Shown here: positions 9,629 to 17,970 of the stretch, piece after piece
How positions within the stretch are numbered: the stretch's first letter is position 1
Layout of the letters: the number at the start of each line of letters is the position of its first letter
DNA from: Rhizobium sophoriradicis
GTDB lineage: Bacteria; Pseudomonadota; Alphaproteobacteria; Rhizobiales; Rhizobiaceae
Length of the DNA: 64,000 bases
Direction: 5' to 3'
NCBI RefSeq assembly: GCF_003939025.1
Contig: NZ_RQIH01000003.1
Coordinates: 62,001 to 126,000, forward strand
Made by a program: the position numbers and the translations under genes
Notes under the pieces: generated by a model
Seen by the model: the letters and a program-made list of their open reading frames with translations, nothing else
Told to the model about the DNA's origin: nothing
Databases searched by the model: none

Positions 9629-9945
9629 CCCTCGGCGCGAAGCGCTGCCTCATAGGCCAGCCTGACCCATTTCGCCATCAGGTCGGGATCGTCGTAGGCC
9701 TCTTCGGGAATCGACCAGTAGGGCATCTTCACCGGCTTGCCCTTCTTGCCCTCATAGGCCCATTGCGTGGCGCCGGCGGCGGCAAATTCCGGGGCGCTTG
9801 TTTCGTCGGCCTTCAGCAGCATCTCGTCGCGCACTTCGACTGCAACGATGCGCCCGAGGTGATAAATGCCTTTGCCGCCGAACATGCGCTTGATCGTGAC
9901 AGGGCCGAGCCCCTGAAACATTTCCTCGATCCCGGCATTGTCCAT
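9625..9945 (-). CDS. TfoX/Sxy family protein (N-terminal domain only)
   Basis: A 106-residue protein with the TfoX N-terminal signature, VTIKRMFGGKGIYHLGRIVAVEV, near residues 16-38. In Gammaproteobacteria, full-length TfoX/Sxy turns on competence genes. Alphaproteobacterial single-domain versions like this one have no assigned role and should not be read as proof of competence. The length fits the isolated domain. A GAGGGA ribosome site precedes the ATG. The preceding flavin reductase on the same strand ends 31 bases upstream, so the two may share a transcript. Confidence 0.82.
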   Translation of the reverse strand: MDNAGIEEMFQGLGPVTIKRMFGGKGIYHLGRIVAVEVRDEMLLKADETSAPEFAAAGATQWAYEGKKGKPVKMPYWSIPEEAYDDPDLMAKWVRLAYEAALRAEG

Positions 9946-9976
9946 TCTCAGTCCCTCGAATTCCCTGCCAGACGGA

Positions 9977-10504
9977 TCACAGCGTGTGATAATCCCGGTT
10001 CATGTAAATAAGCGCCGGGTGCTTCTCGCTGAAGCGGACGGCCGCGACTTCGCCGAAGATGACGTTATGCGTCGGCATTTCCTTGATGTCGGTCACCCGG
10101 CAATCGAAGGCGGCAAGCGCATCGGCAAGGACCGGCGCGCCGGTGACGAGCGTTTCGAAACGGGTGCTGGCGAAGCGTTCGTCATCGGCAAGCGACGTGC
10201 GTCCGGAGAAAGCGTCGGCGACGCCCTGGTGGTGAGCGCCGAGCGTATTCAGCACGAAGATGCCGCTGCGGAAAAAAATCTCGTTCTTCGGATTGGTGTT
10301 GTTGAGGCAGATCAGCACCGAGGCCGGATTATCCGAGACCGAGCAGGCGGCTGTGATGGTGACGCCCCGGCGCATGCCTTCCATCACCGTCGTCACGAGT
10401 TGCACATGGCCGGCATAACGGCTCATGGCATCCCGATAAAGGCCGGGGTCGATATGCTGCCTGTTCAACACCTGCTTCTCCGTACGCTTTTCTGCCGACT
10501 GCAT
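9977..10504 (-). CDS. Flavin reductase family protein (RutF-like)
   Basis: A protein of about 175 residues with the flavin-reductase fold: a split-barrel FMN-binding domain that reduces flavin with NAD(P)H, often serving a partner monooxygenase. Recognisable segments are YRDAMSRYAGHVQLVTT near the N terminus, GVTITAACSVSDNPASVLICLN, and FVLNTLGAHHQGVADAFSG. The latter two match RutF and HpaC-type reductases. No monooxygenase gene is adjacent, so the partner is unknown. The frame runs upstream to a TTG at 10537; the ATG at 10504 is a more natural start. The gene is divergent from the binding-protein gene at 10754. Confidence 0.85.
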   Translation of the reverse strand: MQSAEKRTEKQVLNRQHIDPGLYRDAMSRYAGHVQLVTTVMEGMRRGVTITAACSVSDNPASVLICLNNTNPKNEIFFRSGIFVLNTLGAHHQGVADAFSGRTSLADDERFASTRFETLVTGAPVLADALAAFDCRVTDIKEMPTHNVIFGEVAAVRFSEKHPALIYMNRDYHTL

Positions 10505-10753
10505 ACATCCATAAATCGGAATCGACTTGAGGACCAAATTACGCGGCTATTCAAAGTGCTGCAGCGTCCTTTGCGTCACCGAAAGGACGCGCTGCGCTGC
10601 AGTTCGACTTTCCATCGCGCCAATATGGCGAGCATGGGTTACCTTTTCTACAATAGGACCGCTGAAAAGCATGGAGTTACGCTTGTTTTTCTTTGACGAT
10701 CGCGGCCTTGCGGATAAAAGGGCATGGACGATGGCTAGGGATCTCCGCCTTTC

Positions 10754-11836
10754 ATGATCAACCTGCGTGGCATAGCAGCCGTTCTGATGCTGCTGGGAGC
10801 GGCGGCGCAAGGCCATGCGGCCGGCGTGACGATTGGCGTCGTCGCGCCCCAGAATGGCCCGCTCGCCCTGCTCGGCGCCCAGATTGCCGCCGGCGCCGGT
10901 TTCGAGATCCAGCAGTCCGGCAATACGCTCGTCGCCGTCAACGAGCCCTGTGAGGACAATAGCGGCGCGGCAGTCGGCGATGCGCTTGTCGCGGCCAAGG
11001 TGCAGATCGCCGTCGGCTTTCTCTGCAGCGACACGCTGGAAGGCGCCCTGCCGAAGTTGAAGGATGCCGGCATTCCGGCGATCACCGTCTCCGTGCGCTC
11101 CCGCATTCTGATGGAGGATGCGCTGAAAAACGGCTGGCCGCTCTTCCGCATGGCGCCCGCCGATGGCGCCGAGGCGGCAAAGATCAACGAAGTGATCTTG
11201 AAGAACTGGGCAGCCGATCCGATCGCCCTGATCGAGGACGGCACCATTCACGGCCGCGAACTGACGGAAGCGGTGCGCAATGCGCTGGAACAGAACGGCC
11301 TGAAGCCGGTCTTCACCGATACCTATCGCCCGGGGCAGGAGCAGCAGATCGCTCTTGTCCGCCGCCTGAAACGGGCCGGGGCCACCAGGGTCTTCGTCGG
11401 CGGCGACCGCAACGACATCGCCGTCATCGCCCGCGACGCGGAAGCCGAGAACATCCCGCTCTCCATCCTCGGCGGCGACGCCATGCGCGCCGCCGATCAA
11501 CCGCTGCCGCTCGGGCCCGGCGTGCGCGCCGTCGCCCTGCCCGAATATGCCGTTCTGCCGGAAGCCGCGGGGGCGGCCGAAGCGTTGCGCGCCAAAGGGA
11601 TCGAGCCGGAAGGTTATGTCCTGCCGTCGCTGGCGGCGGCATTCATTGCCGGCCAGGCAGCCGAAGCCGCGGCTGCGGCCGGCAAGCCCCTCCAGGAGAC
11701 GCTGCTCGGCACGACTTTCCAGACCCCGGTCGGTGCCGTCGCCTTCACCGGCACGCATGAACTGTCGCAAAACCCGTACCGCCTGCTCGAATGGCGCGGC
11801 AACGGCTTTTTTCCACCGGCTGCGCCGACGCAATGA
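10754..11836 (+). CDS. Orphan branched-chain amino acid-type ABC substrate-binding protein
   Basis: A 360-residue periplasmic protein with a signal peptide (residues 1-22, cut after GHA) followed by a type-1 periplasmic-binding fold. TIGVVAPQNGPLALLGAQIA is the usual opening of the LivJ-like family, and later parts (TDTYRPGQEQQIALVRRLK, RVFVGGDRND) match the second lobe. Binding proteins of this type deliver amino acids, amides or other small ligands to a LivHMGF transporter, or act as sensors. No permease or ATPase gene is next to it, so the transporter is elsewhere or the protein has another job. rpe follows 61 bases downstream on the same strand. Confidence 0.87.
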   Translation: MINLRGIAAVLMLLGAAAQGHAAGVTIGVVAPQNGPLALLGAQIAAGAGFEIQQSGNTLVAVNEPCEDNSGAAVGDALVAAKVQIAVGFLCSDTLEGALPKLKDAGIPAITVSVRSRILMEDALKNGWPLFRMAPADGAEAAKINEVILKNWAADPIALIEDGTIHGRELTEAVRNALEQNGLKPVFTDTYRPGQEQQIALVRRLKRAGATRVFVGGDRNDIAVIARDAEAENIPLSILGGDAMRAADQPLPLGPGVRAVALPEYAVLPEAAGAAEALRAKGIEPEGYVLPSLAAAFIAGQAAEAAAAAGKPLQETLLGTTFQTPVGAVAFTGTHELSQNPYRLLEWRGNGFFPPAAPTQ

Positions 11837-11897
11837 GCGGCGGCCAGCCTTGATTCCGGCGCCGTGCTCGGCTGGCGCCCATACGGAGTAAGACTTG

Positions 11898-12575
11898 ATG
11901 ACGCTGCCCATTCGCATTGCCCCCTCGATCCTCGCGGCGGATTTCGCCAGGCTCGGCGAGGAAGTACGCAATGTCACCGCGGCCGGGGCCGACTGGATCC
12001 ACCTCGACGTGATGGATGGGCATTTCGTGCCGAATATCTCCTTCGGCCCCGATGTCATCAAGTCGCTGCGCGCCTATACCGACACCACCTTCGACTGCCA
12101 CTTGATGATCTCGCCGGTCGACGACTATCTCGAAGCCTTCGCCAAGGCCGGCTGCGACCGCATCACCGTCCATGCCGAATCCGGGCCGCATCTGCACCGG
12201 TCGCTGCAGACCGTCCGTAATCTCGGCAAGAAGGTCGGGGTGACGGTCAATCCGGCAACCCCGCTGAGTGCCATCGAGAACGTGCTCGACGATGTCGACC
12301 TCATCCTCATCATGTCGGTCAATCCCGGCTTCGGCGGACAGAAGTTCATTCCGGCGATGGCCGCCAAGATCGCGGCGGCAAAGTCGCTGATCGGTGACCG
12401 GCCGATCGAACTTGAAGTCGATGGCGGCGTCACGGTGGAGACGGCGGCGGCAATCGCACAGGCCGGCGGCAACGTCCTCGTCGCGGGCTCGGCGATTTTC
12501 AAGGGCGACACGGTCGAGGATTATCGCCGGACGGTTGCCGAGCTGCGACAGGCAGCCGAGGGGGCACGCGCATGA
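11898..12575 (+). CDS. rpe: Ribulose-phosphate 3-epimerase
   Basis: A 225-residue TIM-barrel enzyme that interconverts D-ribulose 5-phosphate and D-xylulose 5-phosphate in the pentose phosphate and Calvin pathways. Clear motifs are PSILAADFARLGEEV, the metal-ligand segment HLDVMDGHFVPN, FDCHLMI, MSVNPGFGGQKF and the phosphate-binding VDGGV...AGSAIF end. The start is ATG at 11898 with GGAG nine bases upstream; a TTG directly before it is in frame but less suitable. It overlaps the next gene by ATGA, so translation is probably coupled. Confidence 0.96.
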   Translation: MTLPIRIAPSILAADFARLGEEVRNVTAAGADWIHLDVMDGHFVPNISFGPDVIKSLRAYTDTTFDCHLMISPVDDYLEAFAKAGCDRITVHAESGPHLHRSLQTVRNLGKKVGVTVNPATPLSAIENVLDDVDLILIMSVNPGFGGQKFIPAMAAKIAAAKSLIGDRPIELEVDGGVTVETAAAIAQAGGNVLVAGSAIFKGDTVEDYRRTVAELRQAAEGARA

Positions 12576-13300
12576 AGAAGCAGCTTTTCATCGCCGGTAG
12601 CCTGCTCGTCGCCGCACTCGCCGGCTTGCCCGGTCTGTCACTTGCCGGCGACATTGCCAGCATCCAGCCGATCGGCTTTTCCGCCGACGGCAAGGTCTTC
12701 GCTTTCCAGGAGTTCGGCATCAAGGAGGGCAGCAATGTCCCCTATTCCAACACATATTTCATCGATACCGATAAGGGCCAGTATCTCGAGGGCACGCCCT
12801 TCCGCACCGAGCTGACCGACCAGGACGCCAATCTTTCCAAGGCGCGGCGGCAGAATCTCACAGCGGCGCGCCGCCAGATGGACAAATACGATCTTCTGAC
12901 CAACCCCGGCCTGATTGCCGCCTTCAATCCGCCGACCGAACTCGGCTCTCCCGCAAAGACGCTGCGTTACACCACGCTTGCGACCGACGGCCCGCCGAAA
13001 TCGCCCTATACGCTTTCGCTCGGCGAGTTGCCGATAGCGGTGCCGAAGGACTGCGCGGCGATCGCCAAGCGGGTCCTCGGCTTCAGCCTGCAGATGATCG
13101 AGAAGGAAGGCGCTCCGAACCGGCAGGCAGCGCGCCAAGTGCAAACGGTTCCGGCCGAGCGCGCATGTTCGGTCGAATACAGGATCGGCGGCGCCGTCGT
13201 CTATCAGCCGGAAGCCGCAAACCAGGTTCATATCGCCCTGGTCCTCGCCTTCGATGCGCAAAGGAACGGCCGCTGGATCGCCGTTCCGGTTCATCCCTGA
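12572..13300 (+). CDS. DUF2259 family secreted protein
   Basis: A 242-residue protein with a typical signal peptide (residues 1-25, KKQLFIAGSLLVAALAGLPG, cut after SLAG or close by). The mature part, starting DIASIQPIGFSADGKVFAFQEFG, matches the predicted-secreted DUF2259 family, which has no known biochemical role. Two cysteines (KDCAAIAK and ERACSVEY) could form a disulfide in the periplasm. The start overlaps the rpe stop (ATGA), and the next gene follows after 15 bases, which suggests a three-gene operon. The envelope location is predicted; the function is unknown. Confidence 0.8.
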   Translation: MKKQLFIAGSLLVAALAGLPGLSLAGDIASIQPIGFSADGKVFAFQEFGIKEGSNVPYSNTYFIDTDKGQYLEGTPFRTELTDQDANLSKARRQNLTAARRQMDKYDLLTNPGLIAAFNPPTELGSPAKTLRYTTLATDGPPKSPYTLSLGELPIAVPKDCAAIAKRVLGFSLQMIEKEGAPNRQAARQVQTVPAERACSVEYRIGGAVVYQPEAANQVHIALVLAFDAQRNGRWIAVPVHP

Positions 13301-13315
13301 GGCTGGTTTCCCGAC

Positions 13316-13801
13316 ATGAAGCGCCTCAGGGCGGCATGGCCGCCCTACTCCCATCTGATCCTCGGCGCCTTGCTTTGGGCCGTGCAGATGCTCGTCTCCG
13401 CCATGCTGGGTCTCTATCTGCGCAACGGCCTGGAGACGAGCCGGCTTGCCGAAGTCGCCACGCTCTATTTCCTCGGTGGCCTGCTCGCCTGGCCCTTCGC
13501 TTTGCCGGCCGCCCGCTTCCTTGCCTATGGCAAGCCGCCGGAGGCGCGTTTCGCCGCCTTTTTCGTCACGCTGATCGCTGCCACGATCGCGATGACTGCC
13601 TTCCTCTTCGCGATGGAATATCGGATCTTCTATTCGCGCTGGCACGCGCCCTTCGGAAGCGGCATCTGGGTCTTCCAGTTCATCTTCACCAGCATCAGCG
13701 CCGTCTATCAGTTCCTGGTGATCGGCCTGCGCCTTTTCCTGCCGCTCGGTCTCGTCTGCCTCGTCGTCAGCAGCTACTATCTTGCCAAACGCATGCGTTG
13801 A
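13316..13801 (+). CDS. Small integral membrane protein
   Basis: A 161-residue protein with four hydrophobic segments, near residues 14-36 (LILGALLWAVQMLVSAMLGL), 47-65, 79-99 and 122-150. I see no catalytic motif and do not recognise a named family. It starts 15 bases after the DUF2259 gene on the same strand, so the two are probably made from one transcript with rpe. A role in the inner membrane next to a secreted partner is a guess from position alone. Confidence 0.65.
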   Translation: MKRLRAAWPPYSHLILGALLWAVQMLVSAMLGLYLRNGLETSRLAEVATLYFLGGLLAWPFALPAARFLAYGKPPEARFAAFFVTLIAATIAMTAFLFAMEYRIFYSRWHAPFGSGIWVFQFIFTSISAVYQFLVIGLRLFLPLGLVCLVVSSYYLAKRMR

Positions 13802-13927
13802 GATTGCCGCCCGTCTTTGCTACAGGGGCGCTGAAGCAATTCAGCAAAGACGCTAGGCGGCTTTCCCAGGAATTGCGTGAAAACAGAACTTCGACGCTCA
13901 AACCTCTTGAAGTGAAGGCAGCCGCCC

Positions 13928-15235
13928 ATGATCCCGCGTTACTCCCGGCCCGAAATGGTCGCCATCTGGTCTCCCGAAACCAAGTTCCGCATCTGGTTCG
14001 AGATCGAGGCGCATGCCTGCGACGCGCTGGCCGAACTCGGCGTCATCCCGAAATCGGCGGCAAAGACCATCTGGGAAAAAGGCGGCGCTGCCACCTTCGA
14101 TGTCGCCCGGATCGACGAGATCGAGGCTGTCACCAAACATGACGTCATCGCTTTCCTGACCCATCTTGCCGAGATCGTCGGCCCCGATGCACGCTTCGTC
14201 CATCAGGGCATGACCTCGTCCGACGTGCTCGACACCTGCTTCAACGTCCAGCTGGTGCGCGCCACCGATATTCTGATTGCCGATCTCGACCGTTTGCTCG
14301 CGGCACTGAAAACCCGCGCCTTCGAACACAAGGACACCGTCACCATCGGCCGCTCGCACGGTATCCACGCCGAGCCCACAACCTTCGGCGTCAAGCTGGC
14401 GCTCGCCTATGCCGAATTCGAGCGCTGCCGCCAGCGTCTCGTCGCCGCCCGCGAAGAAGTCGCGACCTGCGCCATCTCGGGCGCCGTCGGCACCTTCGCC
14501 AATATCGATCCGCGCGTCGAAGAACATGTCGCCGAGGCCCTCGGCCTGAAGGCCGAGCCGGTCTCGACCCAGGTGATTCCGCGCGACCGCCACGCCATGT
14601 ATTTCGCCACCCTCGGCGTCGTCGCCTCCTCGATCGAGCGGCTCGCTACCGAGATCCGCCACCTGCAGCGCACCGAGGTTCTGGAAGCCGAGGAATATTT
14701 CTCGCCTGGCCAGAAGGGCTCCTCGGCCATGCCCCACAAGCGCAACCCGGTTCTCACCGAAAACCTCACCGGCCTCGCCCGGATGGTCCGCTCCTACGCC
14801 ATGCCGGCCATGGAAAACGTCGCCCTCTGGCACGAGCGCGATATCTCGCACTCCTCGGTCGAGCGCATGATCGGCCCCGACGCCACCGTCACCCTCGACT
14901 TCGCCCTCTCCCGCCTCGCCGGCGTCATCGAAAAGCTCTTGGTCTATCCGGAGAACATGGAGAAGAACCTCAACAAGTTCCGCGGTCTCGTCCACTCCCA
15001 GCGCGTCCTCCTGGCGCTGACCCAGGCCGGCACCTCCCGCGAGGACGCCTACCGCCTGGTGCAGCGCAACGCCATGAAGGTCTGGGAACAGGGCAAGGAC
15101 TTTTTGGAAGAGCTACTGGCGGATGCGGAGGTTCGCGCTGCGCTGTCCGAGGAGGATATTCGCGAAAAGTTCGATCTTGGGTACCACACCAAGCACGTGG
15201 ATACGATTTTCCGGCGGGTGTTTGGGAACTCCTGA
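13928..15235 (+). CDS. purB: Adenylosuccinate lyase
   Basis: A 435-residue enzyme of the fumarase/aspartase superfamily that works twice in purine synthesis: splitting SAICAR to AICAR, and adenylosuccinate to AMP, each time releasing fumarate. It has the start MIPRYSRPEM, the catalytic-His region TSSDVLDT and GRSHGIHAEP, and the superfamily signature SSAMPHKRNP near residue 265. The length fits the family. An AAGTGAAGG stretch precedes the ATG. It is a separate unit, about 5 kb from the purC cluster on the same strand. Confidence 0.97.
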   Translation: MIPRYSRPEMVAIWSPETKFRIWFEIEAHACDALAELGVIPKSAAKTIWEKGGAATFDVARIDEIEAVTKHDVIAFLTHLAEIVGPDARFVHQGMTSSDVLDTCFNVQLVRATDILIADLDRLLAALKTRAFEHKDTVTIGRSHGIHAEPTTFGVKLALAYAEFERCRQRLVAAREEVATCAISGAVGTFANIDPRVEEHVAEALGLKAEPVSTQVIPRDRHAMYFATLGVVASSIERLATEIRHLQRTEVLEAEEYFSPGQKGSSAMPHKRNPVLTENLTGLARMVRSYAMPAMENVALWHERDISHSSVERMIGPDATVTLDFALSRLAGVIEKLLVYPENMEKNLNKFRGLVHSQRVLLALTQAGTSREDAYRLVQRNAMKVWEQGKDFLEELLADAEVRAALSEEDIREKFDLGYHTKHVDTIFRRVFGNS

Positions 15236-15297
15236 GGGATCTTCCATGAGGCAAGCGGCGCCCTATGACGCCGCTTGTCGATATATTTCCTACTTGG

Positions 15298-15708
15298 TTA
15301 TCCGACGCTCCGCCTCAGCCGCAGGCTGATCGCGACCGGGAAGTAGATGCATGTAACAAGGAGAGAAGGCGCAGACACCATCAAGAGGATTTCCAGCAAT
15401 GCCAGATCATTCCGTGTGAAATCATCAACGCCGCCTCGCAGCGAAAAGAATATCACGACAACCAAGACTAAAGTCGCAATAAAGATGATGAACCCCCATA
15501 AAAATGGTCGCGAATTTATTGAGACAAATTTAATGCGATAAAAGACGAACAATACAAAAACGATTGGCAGCGAATAAAAAAACTTCGCTAACAGCAAACC
15601 AAGGCCCAGGTCACCAGATAAAAATGGCAAATGGCCCAATAGCAGTCCTATGAGATAGGCCTGAAAAAACAACTCGACCTGCGGCTCTCTGAGAAAGGAA
15701 TCGCGCAT
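15298..15708 (-). CDS. Hypothetical membrane protein, AT-rich orphan
   Basis: A 136-residue protein made up largely of hydrophobic stretches (about residues 17-34, 44-58, 69-90 and 108-125) with few charged residues. I recognise no family. The coding region and its flanks are visibly richer in A and T than the neighbours (for instance runs of a/t around 15480-15600), which suggests recent acquisition. The reading frame is short and has no strong ribosome site, so it is less certain than the surrounding genes. It lies alone between purB and the iron-permease-like gene. Confidence 0.45.
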   Translation of the reverse strand: MRDSFLREPQVELFFQAYLIGLLLGHLPFLSGDLGLGLLLAKFFYSLPIVFVLFVFYRIKFVSINSRPFLWGFIIFIATLVLVVVIFFSLRGGVDDFTRNDLALLEILLMVSAPSLLVTCIYFPVAISLRLRRSVG

Positions 15709-15761
15709 TTTCCCGAAAAAATAGATTAGACCTGATATGCGTACAAAGCGTAATGAAGAAT

Positions 15762-16247
15762 TCAGCTTTTCTCAAGCGGCCGTTGTTTCATCTTCGAGGC
15801 TTTGGCACTCCCAGGGCGTTTGCGCGCCTCGGTCTTTTTCGGCGTAACGGTTTCTGCGGCATCCGTCGTCCTGCACGCCTCCGTCTCGCCCCTGCCCTTG
15901 GCAGCCTTGGCGACAAGTCGGTCGAGATGCTTCAACTCATCCTCGTCGAGGTTTTCGATGCCGATGAAGCGGTTTTCGGCGTGGCTCGTCAGGATGATTT
16001 CGTTGAGCTTGGCCTGGATCGCCCGCGTGTCGCGCGTCTGGGCGTTCTGCAGCACGAAGACCATCAGGAAGGTGATGATCGTCGTGCCGGTATTGATGAT
16101 CAGTTGCCAGGTTTCCGAATAGTCGAAGAAAGGCCCAAGCAAAGCCCAAATGATGACGACACTCAGCGCCAGGATGAAGATGACGGGCTTGCCCGCCCAT
16201 TCCGATGTCTTGGTTGCGAAGCGGGTGAACAGATGTTTCATCGTCAC
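15762..16247 (-). CDS. Low-affinity iron permease family protein
   Basis: A 161-residue protein with two membrane segments (about residues 22-43, PVIFILALSVVIIWALLGPF, and 48-68, LIINTGTTIITFLMVFVLQ), followed by NAQTRDTRAIQAKLNEII and a soluble Lys-rich tail. The second segment with TGTTIITFLMVFVLQN is the hallmark of the bacterial low-affinity iron permease family, related to part of yeast Fet4. Iron transport has not been shown for these short bacterial members, so the transport role is a family name rather than a fact. The Lys/Ala-rich tail beyond residue 120 is variable. Confidence 0.82.
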   Translation of the reverse strand: MTMKHLFTRFATKTSEWAGKPVIFILALSVVIIWALLGPFFDYSETWQLIINTGTTIITFLMVFVLQNAQTRDTRAIQAKLNEIILTSHAENRFIGIENLDEDELKHLDRLVAKAAKGRGETEACRTTDAAETVTPKKTEARKRPGSAKASKMKQRPLEKS

Positions 16248-16300
16248 CTCTGAAATCCTCCCTCGAAGCCTACGCTAAGAACTCCGAGGCAGGTTTGAGG

Positions 16301-16332
16301 TTCCCGGGGAAATCGGAATCGACCCCCGGGAA
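16301..16332. repeat. Hairpin between two minus-strand genes
   Basis: Perfect 9-base arms TTCCCGGGG (16301-16309) and CCCCGGGAA (16324-16332) flank a 14-base loop just after the DUF2189 stop. There is no T tract on either side, so it may slow or protect an RNA 3' end rather than act as a classic terminator. Confidence 0.45.
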
Positions 16333-16344
16333 ATAAGGCTCTGT

Positions 16345-17148
16345 TTAGGCGATCTCCCGCGCAACCAGCTTGCGGTAGAGATGCCAGGTCGCATGGCCGA
16401 GGATCGGCATGACGAGCGCAAGCCCGGCAAAGACCGGAATCGTGCCGATGACGAGGAGTGCGGCGACGATCAGACCCCACAGCAGCACCGGCACCGGATT
16501 GGCGACCGTGGCCCGGATCGAGGTCACGACGGCGGCGACGGCCCCGACATCGCGGTCGAGCAGCAGCGGAAAGGTGATGACGGAGATAGCCAGCACCACC
16601 AGCGCGAAGACGAAGCCGATGAGATTGCCCCAGATGATCAGCTGCAGGCCTTCAGCCGTACCGAAGACCTGGCGGGTGAAATCCGCCATGGTGCGCGGAA
16701 ACACGTCTCCGAGAAGATTGGTGTAAAGCGTCTGCGCAGTCACCAGCCAGACGACGAAAAGGGCAAAAAGCATCAGCCCGACCGCGACGATCGACGGCAG
16801 TGCCGGTGAATGGCGCACTTCGAGTGCATGCGTCCAGGACGTATCCAGGCCTTCTTCGCGCCGGCGGCTGATCTCATAAAGGCCGATCGCCGCGATCGGG
16901 CCGATCAGCACGAAACCGGACATCAGCGGGAAAACCATCGGCAGAAGATTGGCGCCGGAGGTCCATAGCGTCAAGAAGATGCCGGCGATCGGATACATCA
17001 GGCACAAGAACACATAATGCGAAGGTTTTTCCTTAAAATCGTCGAGCCCGCGCTTTAACGCGTCGAAGACGTCAGCAATGCCAATGCGATTGACGACGGG
17101 CCGCGCCAAGCTTTCGCTGGCACCGGTCATGACATGAAATGCCGCCAT
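16345..17148 (-). CDS. DUF2189 family membrane protein
   Basis: A 267-residue inner-membrane protein with about six hydrophobic segments, including YVFLCLMYPIAGIFLTLW, MVFPLMSGFVLIGPIAAIGL and LFALFVVWLVTAQTLY. The motif GFVLIGPIAAIGLYEISRRRE near residues 78-98 identifies the DUF2189 family, described only as integral membrane proteins, some loosely tied to cytochrome oxidase regions. No oxidase genes are nearby. It is transcribed divergently from the alpha/beta hydrolase gene at 17322. Confidence 0.8.
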   Translation of the reverse strand: MAAFHVMTGASESLARPVVNRIGIADVFDALKRGLDDFKEKPSHYVFLCLMYPIAGIFLTLWTSGANLLPMVFPLMSGFVLIGPIAAIGLYEISRRREEGLDTSWTHALEVRHSPALPSIVAVGLMLFALFVVWLVTAQTLYTNLLGDVFPRTMADFTRQVFGTAEGLQLIIWGNLIGFVFALVVLAISVITFPLLLDRDVGAVAAVVTSIRATVANPVPVLLWGLIVAALLVIGTIPVFAGLALVMPILGHATWHLYRKLVAREIA

Positions 17149-17321
17149 GGCTTTCTCCTCCTCAGCCGAGACTTAATCGGCGGCGGCACGCATCGGCGGG
17201 CAAGCCGATACGAAATCCGCAACCGGCACTGGAGCAATATAACAAATATCAATGCCCGTGTCGCTCTCTCCCTTGACCGCCTCTTGACATCTTCGTCAGG
17301 CTTTCTCACATCGGCGGCACT

Positions 17322-17879
17322 ATGAAAGCCTCAGACGCAGATATCCTCATCATCCCCGGCTACACCAATTCCGGCCCCGGCCACTGGCAAAGCCGCTGGG
17401 AAGCGAAGCTCAGCACGGCGCGGCGCGTCGAGCAGGCGGAATGGACGAAGCCTGTCCGCGAGGACTGGATCGCTCGCATCGCCGAGGAGGTGAACGCCTC
17501 GACCCGCCCCGTCGTTCTCGTCGCCCATTCGCTCGGCGTTCCCTCGGCGATCCACGCCATCCCACTTTTCCGCAACCGGGTGGCGGGCGCCTTCTTCGTC
17601 GCCCCGCCCGATGTCACCAATCCCGACATCCGCCCGAAGCATCTGATGACCTTCGGCCCCTACCCGCGCGAGCCGCTGCCCTTCCCGTCGATCACGGTGG
17701 CGAGCCGCAACGACCCGTTCGGCAGCTACGACCATGCCGACGATATCGCCAGCAGCTGGGGCTCTTTTCTCGTCGATGCCGGTGAAGCGGGACATATCAA
17801 TGCCGATTCCGGTCACGGACCCTGGCCCGAGGGCACGATGGTCTTCGCCCAGTTCCTGAGCCGTCTCTCCGCTGCTTGA
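17322..17879 (+). CDS. RBBP9/YdeN family alpha/beta hydrolase
   Basis: A 185-residue serine hydrolase of the RBBP9/YdeN type. The start ILIIPGYTNSGPGHWQSRWE is characteristic, the nucleophile elbow is AHSLG near residues 68-72, the acid region is SRNDPFGSYDHA (Asp near 130), and the catalytic His lies in EAGHINADSGHGPWPEG near 158. All parts of the triad are thus present. Natural substrates of this family are not established. A TTGACA sequence at 17284-17289 could be the -35 box of its promoter, though no good -10 follows. Confidence 0.88.
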   Translation: MKASDADILIIPGYTNSGPGHWQSRWEAKLSTARRVEQAEWTKPVREDWIARIAEEVNASTRPVVLVAHSLGVPSAIHAIPLFRNRVAGAFFVAPPDVTNPDIRPKHLMTFGPYPREPLPFPSITVASRNDPFGSYDHADDIASSWGSFLVDAGEAGHINADSGHGPWPEGTMVFAQFLSRLSAA

Positions 17880-17970
17880 GGAAAACCGCCTTCTCGTTAA
17901 TTCAGCAATTGCTTTCTAAGTCTTTCTTAATGGAAAGGCAGCAGACTGCGCCCGAGATGAATAAGCGAGA

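Noticed and set aside
9625..9945. TfoX-like gene as evidence of natural competence
   Set aside because: Only the N-terminal domain is present and no competence genes are near; such single-domain proteins are common in Alphaproteobacteria.
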